Assembly: GCA_014610835.1 (NCBI GenBank)
Contig: QQXM01000024.1
Location: 1-42,130, forward strand
DNA: 42,130 bases
Direction: 5' to 3'
From: Erysipelotrichaceae bacterium 7770_A6
GTDB lineage: Bacteria; Bacillota_I; Bacilli_A; Erysipelotrichales; Erysipelotrichaceae
The notes beneath the pieces are model-generated. The model ran no database searches, was not told where the DNA came from, and saw nothing but the letters and a program-made list of their open reading frames with translations. Each line of letters opens with the position of its first letter. The first letter of the stretch is position 1. Positions 1-8,987 of the stretch are shown piece after piece. The position numbers and the translations under genes are program-made.

Positions 1-71
1 ATAATGCTACTGGAACATTGTTACTGCCCGTATATTCGTACAATATTAAAATATGTTCACCATTTTGCTAA

Positions 72-680
72 TATAGCCAAGTAGTTTATCCAGGTGAATA
101 TTTGATTGATACTGAAATGATTGGAATTGCTGACTATAAGAAAATGATTAACTATAAAAACATTACTAATGGTGATTCAATTCTTTATATTGAGTCAAAT
201 GGAATACATCATCATGGGTTTTCTTTAGTTGATAAATTATTAGAAGAATTTCCAGAAATAAAAAAAGAATCTATTTGTGGAATTGAATTTATGGATGAAA
301 TTATGAAACCACCGTATTGCTATTATTCATGTTTAAAAGAATTAATCGAAAAAGAAAAGATTCATGGACTAGTTAATGTTGCTGGTTTTGGAATGGCAAG
401 AAGTGTAGAAAGAATAATTCCTAATGGATTTTCAGCACAAATTGATTTAGATAAAATTAAAATTCCAACAATTTTTAAATGTTTAAGAAAATATTTAAAT
501 GTAGATGATTTAGAAATGTTAAATACATTTAACTGCGGAATAGGATATATTGTAATTGTTTCATCATTAGATGAGAACATGGTTTTAAAACATATAAATA
601 AATATTACACATGTAATAAAATTGGCTACATAAAAAAAGGAACAAAGAAAATAAAATTCAACAACTCACTTAAGTGGTAA
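72..680 (+). pseudogene. PurM-like (AIR synthase family) C-terminal remnant
   Basis: The open frame encodes only the C-terminal half of an AIR-synthase/PurM-type protein. It shows the family landmarks PGEY, a GIHHHGFSLV segment (usual form GLHSNGFSLV), HGLVNVAGFG (usual AHITGGG), IIPNGFSAQID and TFNCGIGYIVIV. In PurM this half binds ATP with the N-terminal half in the fifth step of purine synthesis. The N-terminal half is absent: an in-frame TAA lies at 69-71 and none of the three frames in bases 1-68 continues it. A TTG at 102 is the first possible start, with no good ribosome binding site. It is most likely a truncated remnant, although a stand-alone C-terminal domain protein cannot be excluded. 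The DNA is visibly more AT-rich than the core genes further right. Confidence 0.6.
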
Positions 681-835
681 AAATAATATATTTTACGGAG
701 CATATATGATGGGATTTAGAATGTTTTTTATAGCAATTAAATTCTAGAAAGCAATATAGTTAGCTTGTTTACGATATTTTGACTTTTTTATTTTAGAAAT
801 TAATAAAATTTCAAATTAATGATTGGAGGTTAAGT

Positions 836-1345
836 GTGAAAGTAACAGGAAGTGATTTTGATGATACTAGTACAACAAACAAAGTTATTGTAATAAAACC
901 ACATCATCTTTTAGATATATTTAAACTATATGGAAAAGGTATTGAAAACTTTATTCCTGATAAAAACTATAATCATAATTTCTATTTGATTGGAAATGCC
1001 GTTATTGGAAATAAAGTGAACAAAATTCGTTTTACATATAGTTATGATGATATTTGTAAACCATGCTATTATCTAAAGAATAGTGTTTGTAGTGATTATT
1101 TTTCTGCTAATGGAGTTGATATAAATAAGAATAAATTCAATGAGAAATTAGATATACGATTAATGAAATTATTAAATTTAAAATTTGATGAAATATATGA
1201 ATTTAAAAATATAATCGAATTATTTAATAGTGAAATTAGTTTAAAACTGATAAATCTTGCGTGGTATAGTTCGAATCAAGAAGATAATATAATAAGATAC
1301 AAATTAACAAAAAAAGGTATTGAAAATTTTTTATCAAAATATTAA
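836..1345 (+). CDS. DUF1284-like cysteine-containing protein
   Basis: A 169-residue protein with a GTG start preceded by a good GGAGG at 825-829. Residues about 18-33 read VIKPHHLLDIFKLYGKG, resembling the (R/K)PHHLL...GKG opening of DUF1284 proteins. A later segment, DDIC-KPC followed by a Cys-containing VCSDYF, resembles their DDIC and Cys positions, which may bind a metal or iron-sulfur cluster. The C-terminal third has no recognised match. The function is unknown. The gene is very AT-rich and lies between two truncated genes, so it probably belongs to an acquired or rearranged segment. Its stop codon overlaps by one base the first ATG of the HAD fragment downstream. Confidence 0.5.
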   Translation: MKVTGSDFDDTSTTNKVIVIKPHHLLDIFKLYGKGIENFIPDKNYNHNFYLIGNAVIGNKVNKIRFTYSYDDICKPCYYLKNSVCSDYFSANGVDINKNKFNEKLDIRLMKLLNLKFDEIYEFKNIIELFNSEISLKLINLAWYSSNQEDNIIRYKLTKKGIENFLSKY

Positions 1346-1701
1346 TGAGAATTGTTTTAAACACATTAAGCATGAATATGTACCCACTTCTTCAAATCAT
1401 CAAAAAAGAAGCAGGAGAAACATGGTCCTTTGGCCATGTTTTAAATTTTGCGGCATATCCAAGCATGAAAGTGATGGAAGAATTAAAGATAAAGGATCCA
1501 GAACCACTTCTAAAGTGTATTGAAAACTTAAACGTATCAAAAGAAGAAGTTATCTATATTGGAGACACACTATCTGATCAACAGTCATCTATCAATGCAG
1601 GTATTGATTTTGGATATGCAAAATGGGGAAGTGTTTCCACATCCCCATTACACGGTACATATACATTTGAAAGTCCCACTAATCTTCTCAAATTATTATA
1701 A
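1345..1701 (+). pseudogene. HAD-superfamily hydrolase, C-terminal fragment
   Basis: This 118-residue frame holds the C-terminal part of a haloacid-dehalogenase-type phosphatase. It shows a KDPEPLLKCIENL segment (motif III region) followed by EEVIYIGDTLSDQQSSINAG, the typical motif IV with the GDxxxD acidic pair, and then FGYAKWGS. The N-terminal nucleophile motif DxDxT/V and the cap domain are missing. The ATG overlaps the stop of the preceding gene (TAATG), so it could still be translated by coupling, but without the nucleophile no phosphatase activity is expected. The base composition changes near 1345, which suggests that a foreign AT-rich segment was joined here and removed the 5' part. 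Confidence 0.6.
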
Positions 1702-1704
1702 GTT

Positions 1705-2862
1705 TTAGTTTTTTTTCGTAATCTTTGTCAATGAAAGTACTACAGCGATGATCATGATCACACCGCCAAGCATAGCTACTGATCTAGCACCAAATGCATT
1801 CATAACAAATCCTGAATATGATAATGCCAGAATACCAGAGAAACTACAATACATCGCATCAGATAAACTGTGCGCTGTATTTTTTAATGTGGAAGGAACA
1901 TTTGCTTCTACGATTTCTCTTTGTGTTGGAAGCATAATTCCATAACTCATATTTGAAAATACTGTTCCAAGAATAATCATCCAAGGATTCACCGCAAAGG
2001 CTACAAGTCCCATCGTGATAAAAACAGTCAGCGTCATTAAGAATAGTCTTACATATGTAGGTATCCTTTTCAGATTTCCTGAAATAAAGATAAACAATGC
2101 CTGTACCATAACCCCTAAGAAGGAATCCACACCAAGCAACCCAACATCTCCACCAACACTCTTTAAAATAACAATCTTTAAGTTATTCACTGGTGCTATT
2201 GCTAAACCTGTAAAGAAAACGGTTACAAGCATAAACATAAAAGAACCAATGTGCAATAGATCTTTTACACTGCCACTGCCAGAATGTATTACAACATTTT
2301 CAAAAGGAACTTCTTTAATCATAAACGCAATGATCAAAACAAGGATAGCAAAAAAGAGAGTTCCAACAGGAATCATTTGATACCCAATTGCATTAATCAA
2401 CATTCCCATAAATAACGCCGTAACCGCATATCCCATAGAGCCAATTGCTCTTGCTCTGCCATATGCAGAAGCATCTTTATGAAAAGAACGAAGCATCCAC
2501 GTATCTAAGTTACTGCCTAATGGTGAAGATAAAAAACCAAACAAAGGATATAAGATTGTTGATACCCAGATATTTTTTTCTGCCATGAAATAAATAATGA
2601 AGGCAATTATGATTGTAGCAATATATTCTGGAATAAATATTTTTTTATTTGTTCTTGCTTTATCACAAATACCTCCCCAGAAGAATGCACCAATAAAAGA
2701 TGCTCCCATAAAACACGCAAGCATGATAGACAATACCGCATTATCCATGCCGCATGTTAATAAATACGTCGTAATAAACCCTACAAAACATGCATAAAAA
2801 GCCCAATAAAGACTATCCATGATTGCGAAACTAAAAAATGTTTTTTTACTGATTTGTTCCAT
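1705..2862 (-). CDS. MFS transporter, 12 membrane segments
   Basis: A 385-residue, strongly hydrophobic protein with about 12 predicted transmembrane segments. The loop between helices 2 and 3 reads GGICDKARTNKK, matching the conserved G-xxx-D-R/K-x-G/N-R/K-R/K loop of major facilitator transporters. The overall look resembles the MFS_1-like (LacY or nucleoside symporter) group, but the substrate cannot be told. I place the start at the ATG of MEQISKKTF because a GGGG ribosome binding site sits just upstream; a longer frame from a TTG at 2928 would add 22 unlikely residues. The neighbouring YitT-family gene is upstream on the same strand with a 75-bp gap, so the two may be co-transcribed. Confidence 0.8.
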   Translation of the reverse strand: MEQISKKTFFSFAIMDSLYWAFYACFVGFITTYLLTCGMDNAVLSIMLACFMGASFIGAFFWGGICDKARTNKKIFIPEYIATIIIAFIIYFMAEKNIWVSTILYPLFGFLSSPLGSNLDTWMLRSFHKDASAYGRARAIGSMGYAVTALFMGMLINAIGYQMIPVGTLFFAILVLIIAFMIKEVPFENVVIHSGSGSVKDLLHIGSFMFMLVTVFFTGLAIAPVNNLKIVILKSVGGDVGLLGVDSFLGVMVQALFIFISGNLKRIPTYVRLFLMTLTVFITMGLVAFAVNPWMIILGTVFSNMSYGIMLPTQREIVEANVPSTLKNTAHSLSDAMYCSFSGILALSYSGFVMNAFGARSVAMLGGVIMIIAVVLSLTKITKKN

Positions 2863-2937
2863 GTTTCCCCTTTTTTCCTGATCACCCTTAACGCAGAAAA
2901 TTATAACAACGTTTCTTGCCAGGAACAACGAAAGTGC

Positions 2938-3789
2938 TTACATTTCTTCTGGCTTTCTTAAATAATGCACACCACTATATGCCGCCTGAACATTTTCTAA
3001 AACAATAAATGCATCTTGATCAATTGCTAATATGCTTTGTTTTACATGATTCACTTTATCATATGGCATGATACTTACGATGACACGCATCTTTTCTTTT
3101 GTATAGCCTGTTTCTCCATGTAAGATAGAACACCCGCAATCTCTTTCATGAAGAAGCATATCTTGAATTTCATCTTCTTTCTTGGAGAAAATCATGATCT
3201 TAACTTCATTGTTTTCTTTTGTCAGAATCAAATTCACCATATAAGAAGTAATAAAAATCATTACCACACCATAAATAGAGAACATCAGATTCTCTATTTT
3301 TATTTGAAACACCAATACAAATACATCAATCAAAGCCATTGTTGAAGCTGTCTTAATATTAAAGTACTTGTTCAGAATAACACCAATGATGTCAAATCCA
3401 CCACTGCTTCCATTTCCTCTTAAAATTAAACCACTGCCGCTGCCAAGCAAGATTCCGCCAATCAATGTACCCAGCAGCAAGTCTTCTTTTAAACAGTCCA
3501 GTACTGTAATATTCTGTGCAATTTCTAAAAAGACTGGAAATAAAATAACAGACAAAAAGGAATTCATTGCAAACTTTTTCCCAACAAAAAAGTAAGCCAA
3601 TGCAAATATTATTAAATTCACTGCCAATACAAGAATACTAATGGATATTGGTAATATACCATGTAATAATTTTGCCAAACCAGAAACGCCGCCTAACGAT
3701 AATCCTAGTCTTAATGCAATTGTTCCAATTCCCAAGGAACAAATCATATTACCCACAACAATAAAAAAAGTATCTTTAATTTGTTTCAT
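2938..3789 (-). CDS. YitT family membrane protein (DUF161/DUF2179)
   Basis: A 283-residue protein with five to six hydrophobic segments in its first 190 residues, including the GLSLGGVSGLAKLL and GGFDIIG patterns typical of YitT_membrane (DUF161). The rest is a soluble C-terminal domain (about 195-275: VSIMPYDKVNHVKQSILAIDQDAFIVLENV) typical of DUF2179. The family is common in Firmicutes and its transport role is not established. The start is set at 3789 because AGGAG lies eight bases upstream; an ATG two codons earlier would leave only two bases. The gene is divergent from the cysteine desulfidase gene, with 54 bp between the starts. Confidence 0.85.
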   Translation of the reverse strand: MKQIKDTFFIVVGNMICSLGIGTIALRLGLSLGGVSGLAKLLHGILPISISILVLAVNLIIFALAYFFVGKKFAMNSFLSVILFPVFLEIAQNITVLDCLKEDLLLGTLIGGILLGSGSGLILRGNGSSGGFDIIGVILNKYFNIKTASTMALIDVFVLVFQIKIENLMFSIYGVVMIFITSYMVNLILTKENNEVKIMIFSKKEDEIQDMLLHERDCGCSILHGETGYTKEKMRVIVSIMPYDKVNHVKQSILAIDQDAFIVLENVQAAYSGVHYLRKPEEM

Positions 3790-3843
3790 ACCCATTACTC
3801 CTGTTATCTATTACGTGGTACTATTATACATGAGGTAAACGTT

Positions 3844-5112
3844 ATGGATAAAACTACATATAATTTGTATTGTGAAATATTGAAATCAGAATTAAAACCA
3901 GCAATGGGATGTACAGAACCAATTGCAATTGCTTTAACTGCTGCGAAAGCAAAAAAATACATGGATGAAGAAATCACTTCTGTAGAAGTATGTGCTTCTG
4001 GAAATATCATCAAGAATGTAAAAAGTGTTATTGTTCCACATACCAATGGTTTACGTGGAATTCCTGCTGCAGCTGCTGCAGGTATCGTTGCGGGTGAAGC
4101 AGAAGCTGAATTAGAAGTTCTTTCTTCAATTACAGATTCTCAACAAAAAGAAATTGTTTCATTTCTGAATCGTGTGCCATGTTCTGTTACAAAATCAACT
4201 TCCGATTACATTTTAGATATTGCGGTAACATTACATTCAGCTAACCATACGGTCTATGCAAGAACTGCACAATACCATACAGGACTTTGCTTAATTCAGG
4301 TAGATGGCAAAACAATCTTTGAGGCTCCAATTGCGAAAACAACTTCCAGTATTGATCATTCCATTCTATCTATGGAAGGCATTGTTGAATTTGCGAATAC
4401 ATGCAACTTAGAAGATGTCAAAGAAATACTAGATACGCAGATTACCTACAACATGGCAATCAGTGAAGAAGGTATTACTGGAAAATATGGTGCTGCAGTT
4501 GGCAGAACATTACTTATGGCATACGGAGATTCTCTTCACAACCGTGCAAAAGCATATGCTGCTGCAGGCAGTGATGCGCGTATGAATGGATGTGAATTAC
4601 CTGTTGTCATTAATAGCGGTTCTGGCAACCAGGGAATTACTACTTCTGTTCCTGTGATTATCTATGCAAGAGAATTAGGTGTTTCTCAAGAAAAACTATA
4701 TAGAGCATTGTTGATTGCAAATCTGACAAGCATTCATTTGAAGACTGGTATTGGCTGCTTAAGTGCATATTGTGGTGCAACAAGTGCGGGCTGTGGGGCT
4801 GGCGCTGGAATCATGTACCTCTATGGTGGAGGTCTCAATGAAATTTCTCATACAGTTGTCAACGCATTGGCAATCAATTCTGGTGTTGTTTGCGATGGTG
4901 CAAAAGCCAGCTGTGCTGCTAAGATTGCATCTGGCGTTGAAAGTGGATTGCTTGGCATGCAGATGTATAAACATGGTAAAGAATTCTACCGTGGTGATGG
5001 TATCGTTGGTGGAGGCGTTGAAGCTACAATTAAAAATGTAGGTCACCTTGCACATGACGGTATGGCAGAAACAGATAAAGAAATCATTAAAATCATGCTT
5101 GAAATGAAATAG
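3844..5112 (+). CDS. cyuA: L-cysteine desulfidase family (CyuA/YhaM, UPF0597)
   Basis: A 422-residue cytoplasmic protein of the UPF0597 family, related to the serine dehydratase alpha domain. Family members that have been studied are Fe-S enzymes converting L-cysteine to pyruvate, ammonia and sulfide. The sequence has the family blocks PAMGCTEPIAIAL near residue 20 (with Cys23), a GSGNQGI block, GCLSAYCGATSAGCGAGAG and GVVCDGAKASCAAKIASG, so the cluster-binding and glycine-rich substrate regions are intact. The ATG at 3844 follows GAGG (3832-3835) by eight bases. The gene stands alone on the plus strand and ends in a hairpin terminator shared with lacZ. Whether the substrate is cysteine or another small amino acid cannot be decided from sequence. 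Confidence 0.8.
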   Translation: MDKTTYNLYCEILKSELKPAMGCTEPIAIALTAAKAKKYMDEEITSVEVCASGNIIKNVKSVIVPHTNGLRGIPAAAAAGIVAGEAEAELEVLSSITDSQQKEIVSFLNRVPCSVTKSTSDYILDIAVTLHSANHTVYARTAQYHTGLCLIQVDGKTIFEAPIAKTTSSIDHSILSMEGIVEFANTCNLEDVKEILDTQITYNMAISEEGITGKYGAAVGRTLLMAYGDSLHNRAKAYAAAGSDARMNGCELPVVINSGSGNQGITTSVPVIIYARELGVSQEKLYRALLIANLTSIHLKTGIGCLSAYCGATSAGCGAGAGIMYLYGGGLNEISHTVVNALAINSGVVCDGAKASCAAKIASGVESGLLGMQMYKHGKEFYRGDGIVGGGVEATIKNVGHLAHDGMAETDKEIIKIMLEMK

Positions 5113-5147
5113 GATCTAACCCAATCAGGTTAAATCCTATTTTTTTC
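5111..5147. terminator. Shared terminator between cyuA and lacZ
   Basis: Arms at 5111-5121 (AGGATCTAACC) and 5128-5138 (GGTTAAATCCT) form an 11-bp stem with one mismatch, followed by seven T on the plus strand. The hairpin sits between the two convergent stop codons; the minus-strand side has only a weak T tract. Confidence 0.75.
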
Positions 5148-8052
5148 AGTTTCCTTTGATAGATATTCTCAAGTGATGTTTTTCTTTTGTCAGCAGGAAC
5201 TCATCATGTGTTCTTGCACCCCATGTATTATCACCAGCAATTCCCATTTGTTTTTCATTGATACTTAAAACTGTTTCATATACCTGTGGTAATTCCCACT
5301 GGTGCTTTGCATTTTCTAATACGAATGGTGAATATGGAAGTACAGAGCATTCAAACATATTTCCTTGAATCAACAATGCATGCATGTCTGAATGAACATT
5401 TAATTCTCTCATATCTGTACGATTACCACATTCCTGCGGGTAAAGATATGGTGTTAGATTTTCTTTTACATTGTATGTATATTTTCCTAGCACTGCACCT
5501 TTCTTTCGATCAATATAGTTTTCTTCTGGTCCATTGCCATAGTAAGATACTTCATCTAAATCTGTATATGTCTGTAACAAGATACCAAAAACTGGCATTT
5601 CAATATGGTTTTCAAAAGCATCTAAATACATATCTACAACAATTTCACCATCTCCATAGACTTCATAGTTCATATGTAATGGATGATCTTCCATGGATGG
5701 CAATGCATATTCATAGGAAACAATACAACGATTCTCTTCTTTGACTGTATTGATATATTTACACTTTGCATACAGACTATTCTGCAGCCACTGTCCATAG
5801 CGATAGCCATATCCATTTTCAACATCATTATTTGTTGCAGCTCTAAAGAAATTTGGTCTGACAGGCATTCTGATAAATTCATGTGAATGCACTTTATAAG
5901 ACACTAAACCCTTTGATTTAGAGAAGATGACATTACCGCCTTCAAAAGAAACACCTACATTTAAGTAATCTTCATTGATTGAAAGTGGTGTCCATACATG
6001 ATGTTCTTCTCTTTGGTATGGATATACATATTGTTCATGTGCATATTCATGACCATCTTTTTCAAATGTTACCACAACAGAATACTCATGTTTTTCATCC
6101 ACAACAAATGGATTCTCTATAGTAATACTTTCATTTGCTTTGCAAGATAAATGATATATTTCCTTCTTCACTTCTTTTCCATCAGCATACAATGTTACAA
6201 ACGTATCAAATTCATTTAAATTTGTAATGAGATAACGATTTGTAATTGTAATTTCTTTTGCATTGATTTTTGTATCAATGAACTGGTAACAATATTTCAC
6301 TTCCTGCAGTTTTGGTGTTGGTGTTCGATCCGCAAACATAATTCCATTTCCACAGAAATCATAATCACTAGGTCTTTCATGGAAGTCTCCACCATAGTAC
6401 AGCTTTCCATCATGTAGAATTGCCTGATCTACATAATCCCAGATAAAACCACCCTGATATTGAGAATACTTCTTTTCAAGATCCGTATACTTATATAAAG
6501 CACCATTACTATTACCCATCGCATGTGCATACTCACATAGAATAAATGGTTTTTCTGTATGTTTCTTTAGATATTCTTCAATATCCTTAGCAGGTGTATA
6601 CATTCTAGATACCATGTCTGTTGTATCTGGATATCTTGTATCTGAAGAAACACCTTCATAGTGGACAAGTCTTGATGGATCCACACTTCTAAAATATTCA
6701 CTCATTTCAAAGATATCTTTTCCACCATACGATTCATTTCCACAAGACCAGATCAAAATACTTGGATGATTCTTATCTCTTTCATACATTGACTTGGCAC
6801 GGTCTAATACATTTTCCAGCCATTTAGGATCATCATTTGGAATAATATATTCTTTGTCAAAGAATTCAGACCATGTTCCATGTGTTTCCAGGTTTGTTTC
6901 ATCAATAACATAAATTCCATATTCATCACATAAGTCATATAAGAATGTCTGATTTGGATAATGTGATGTACGAATCGCATTGATGTTATTTGCTTTCATG
7001 TTGAGGATATCTTGCTTTGTTAAGTCATAGGATACAACTCTGCCACTTTCGCAGCTGAATTCATGACGATCTACACCATGGAATACAATTCTCTTTTCAT
7101 TGATATACATAATGCCATCTTTCAATGCAAACTTACGAATACCAACATGTTCGCGAACACATTCAATGATCTTATCTTTCTGTTTTACAAGAATTTCTAC
7201 ATGATATAAATATGGTTTTTCAGCATACCATAAAACAGGATCATCCACTTCAAATACACATGTATCATTTGTAACTTTACTTTGAAGCAATGTATGACCT
7301 GCATCAAATAAACGATACTCTAATGTATAGTCCTCGTCTGCTTCCATTACAGGTGCAACAATGATTTTTGGATGTTTGAGATCACTCACATCTTGTGTAA
7401 TCTTTAAATCATTGACATGTACGAAAGGAACAGATTGTAATTCCACGCTTCTAAACAGGCCAGAAAATCTCCAGAAATCCTGATCTTCCAGCCATGAACC
7501 AGATGTAAAACGATAGACATTCACTGCTACCTTGTTTCTTCCTTCATGAATATATTCACTAATATCAAATGCACTTGGTGTAAAGCTGTCTTCACTATAA
7601 CCAACAAATGCACCATTGATCCATAAAGCCACACCACTTTCTGCACCATGGAATACAATCCTCGTTTTTGTATTTTCTTTTAAAATAGAACTGTCAAAAT
7701 ACGTAACATAGCTGCCTACTGGATTATGTTCAGGAATTTCACCAGGAAGCAGTTCTTCACTGCCACTCCAAGGATAGATCTGGTTTACATACATTGGTGT
7801 TCCATATCCCTGCATCTGTATATGAGACGGTACTTGAATATCATCCCATGTACTGCAGTCATACGATTCTTTTTCAAAACCTTCGACGACTTCATTGAGA
7901 GCATTTGCATAATGAAACTTCCATGTACCATCTAATACATGAATATAACTGCTCTGTTTCTCTTCCTCATTTGCATAATAATGATGTGATGAATGTGCTT
8001 TTAAACGATTCACTTGAAATATTTCTGGATTACTTAACCAAGATAAATTCAT
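5146..8052 (-). CDS. lacZ: Beta-galactosidase LacZ, glycoside hydrolase family 2
   Basis: A 968-residue cytoplasmic LacZ-type enzyme that hydrolyses terminal beta-galactosides such as lactose. The order is a sugar-binding jelly-roll domain (about 40-210), an immunoglobulin-like domain, the TIM barrel and a C-terminal beta-galactosidase small-chain domain. The catalytic acid/base is Glu440 in SCGNESYGG, and the nucleophile is Glu507 in LCEYAHAMGNS. FHGVDRHEF and IRTSHYPN are also present. The start is the ATG at 8052, eight bases after GGAGG; an upstream in-frame ATG would include the ribosome binding site inside the coding sequence. No signal peptide is seen. A PocR-AraC gene is divergent, 107 bp away, and probably controls it. 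No permease lies adjacent, so uptake must be encoded elsewhere or by the MFS gene nearby. Confidence 0.95.
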   Translation of the reverse strand: MNLSWLSNPEIFQVNRLKAHSSHHYYANEEEKQSSYIHVLDGTWKFHYANALNEVVEGFEKESYDCSTWDDIQVPSHIQMQGYGTPMYVNQIYPWSGSEELLPGEIPEHNPVGSYVTYFDSSILKENTKTRIVFHGAESGVALWINGAFVGYSEDSFTPSAFDISEYIHEGRNKVAVNVYRFTSGSWLEDQDFWRFSGLFRSVELQSVPFVHVNDLKITQDVSDLKHPKIIVAPVMEADEDYTLEYRLFDAGHTLLQSKVTNDTCVFEVDDPVLWYAEKPYLYHVEILVKQKDKIIECVREHVGIRKFALKDGIMYINEKRIVFHGVDRHEFSCESGRVVSYDLTKQDILNMKANNINAIRTSHYPNQTFLYDLCDEYGIYVIDETNLETHGTWSEFFDKEYIIPNDDPKWLENVLDRAKSMYERDKNHPSILIWSCGNESYGGKDIFEMSEYFRSVDPSRLVHYEGVSSDTRYPDTTDMVSRMYTPAKDIEEYLKKHTEKPFILCEYAHAMGNSNGALYKYTDLEKKYSQYQGGFIWDYVDQAILHDGKLYYGGDFHERPSDYDFCGNGIMFADRTPTPKLQEVKYCYQFIDTKINAKEITITNRYLITNLNEFDTFVTLYADGKEVKKEIYHLSCKANESITIENPFVVDEKHEYSVVVTFEKDGHEYAHEQYVYPYQREEHHVWTPLSINEDYLNVGVSFEGGNVIFSKSKGLVSYKVHSHEFIRMPVRPNFFRAATNNDVENGYGYRYGQWLQNSLYAKCKYINTVKEENRCIVSYEYALPSMEDHPLHMNYEVYGDGEIVVDMYLDAFENHIEMPVFGILLQTYTDLDEVSYYGNGPEENYIDRKKGAVLGKYTYNVKENLTPYLYPQECGNRTDMRELNVHSDMHALLIQGNMFECSVLPYSPFVLENAKHQWELPQVYETVLSINEKQMGIAGDNTWGARTHDEFLLTKEKHHLRISIKGN

Positions 8053-8127
8053 ACGTAATTCCTCCATATTTCTACTATATTCTCTTTACGAAATAATCTT
8101 TATGGATTAAAGTATTTCTAACAGGAA

Positions 8128-8148
8128 AAAAGTATAAATCATACTTTT
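8128..8148. promoter_or_regulatory. Palindromic operator candidate, lacZ/araC intergenic
   Basis: AAAAGTAT (8128-8135) and ATACTTTT (8141-8148) form a perfect 8-bp inverted repeat with a 5-bp spacer. It lies 12 bp before the regulator start and about 60 bp upstream of a weak lacZ -10 candidate, TATAGT (8074-8079, minus strand). That placement fits an activator site for lacZ that could also repress the regulator. The role is inferred. Confidence 0.45.
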
Positions 8149-8159
8149 ATCAAGATTCT

Positions 8160-8972
8160 ATGAAAGATTTAAAATCAATACTAAAAAGTTTTTATTTATT
8201 ATCTGGAATGAATATGACAATTTTTGATATTCATCAAAATGTTGTTGTTTCTTACCCTGACAAGAAATGTCCATTGTGTTATTTACTGGATCAATACAAA
8301 GATGCGAGAAATAAATGTACTAAGTGTGATATGGAAGCTATGGAACATGTTTTTCAATCATCTCAAATTTATGTTTATAAATGCTGGTGTGGCCTATATG
8401 AAGCAATTATGCCTCTGTATACCTATGGGCAGCTTACTGGGTATCTTATGCTTGGTCAGGCAATCGATGCAGATGAAGATACATCTAATGTAGAAATACT
8501 TGCCTCTCAATATATTCATGACACTAAAGAATTAAAAAAAGCAATGCATCGAACATGCAAACACACAAAAGCACAAATTAAAGCATTAGGAGAGCTTGTT
8601 GATATTTGTGCAGAATATCTATCGTTAACAAATACAGTGAATGTTCCTAGCAGTGATCTTGCGGAAGCTATACAAAGTTATCTTATTAAACACTACATGG
8701 AACAAATTACGATAGATTCACTTTGTTCATATTTCAATGTATCAAAAGCAACATTACATACTTACTTCAAGAAGAAATATGGAACTACAATTCATCAAAG
8801 ATTACTATCTATTCGTTTGAATGAAGCTAGGAAACTATTAGAATCAACAAATGCTTCCATGAAAGATATTTCTCATACAGTAGGATTTCTAGATGCAGAT
8901 TATTTTTCCAAAGCATTTAAGAAAAAATATCGGATATCACCTACAGATGTAAAAAAGGAATGCAGAAAATAA
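8160..8972 (+). CDS. AraC-family regulator with N-terminal PocR sensor domain
   Basis: A 270-residue regulator. Residues about 3-155 match the PocR sensory domain: LLSGMNMTIFD, Cys-rich CPLC and CTKCDMEAM segments, KCWCGLYEAIMPL and GYLMLGQAI. The C-terminal hundred residues are an AraC-type double helix-turn-helix (ITIDSLCSYFNVSKATLHTYFKKKYG ends helix pair one; MKDISHTVGFLDADYFSKAFKKKY is the signature). PocR domains bind small metabolites, and this fusion is common beside sugar-utilisation genes. Its target is inferred to be the divergent lacZ. The ATG at 8160 has no strong ribosome binding site, which suggests low expression. The 3' end contains a hairpin that works as a terminator for the opposite strand. 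Confidence 0.88.
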   Translation: MKDLKSILKSFYLLSGMNMTIFDIHQNVVVSYPDKKCPLCYLLDQYKDARNKCTKCDMEAMEHVFQSSQIYVYKCWCGLYEAIMPLYTYGQLTGYLMLGQAIDADEDTSNVEILASQYIHDTKELKKAMHRTCKHTKAQIKALGELVDICAEYLSLTNTVNVPSSDLAEAIQSYLIKHYMEQITIDSLCSYFNVSKATLHTYFKKKYGTTIHQRLLSIRLNEARKLLESTNASMKDISHTVGFLDADYFSKAFKKKYRISPTDVKKECRK

Positions 8973-8980
8973 TGCATTCC
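8951..8980 (-). terminator. Terminator of the decayed chbG gene, inside the araC 3' end
   Basis: GGAATGCA (8957-8964) and TGCATTCC (8973-8980) form a perfect 8-bp stem. On the minus strand the hairpin is followed by six T (8951-8956). It directly follows the stop of the chbG remnant and overlaps the last codons of the plus-strand regulator. Confidence 0.65.
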
Positions 8981-8987
8981 TCTTCAT

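Noticed and set aside
706-747. Thirteen-residue ORF after GGAG downstream of the PurM fragment
   Set aside because: Too short and without context; AT-rich spacer gives such frames by chance.
1320-1523. 67-codon frame overlapping the HAD fragment
   Set aside because: Out of frame with the recognisable HAD motifs and without its own start signal.
2863-2928. Longer N-terminus of the MFS transporter from a TTG at 2928
   Set aside because: The extra 22 residues are unlike a transporter N-terminus and the ATG at 2862 has the better ribosome binding site.
3790-3843. Promoter for cyuA (TATTAT in the 54-bp divergent spacer)
   Set aside because: A -10-like TATTAT is visible but no acceptable -35 lies 16-18 bp upstream, so I did not list it as a feature.
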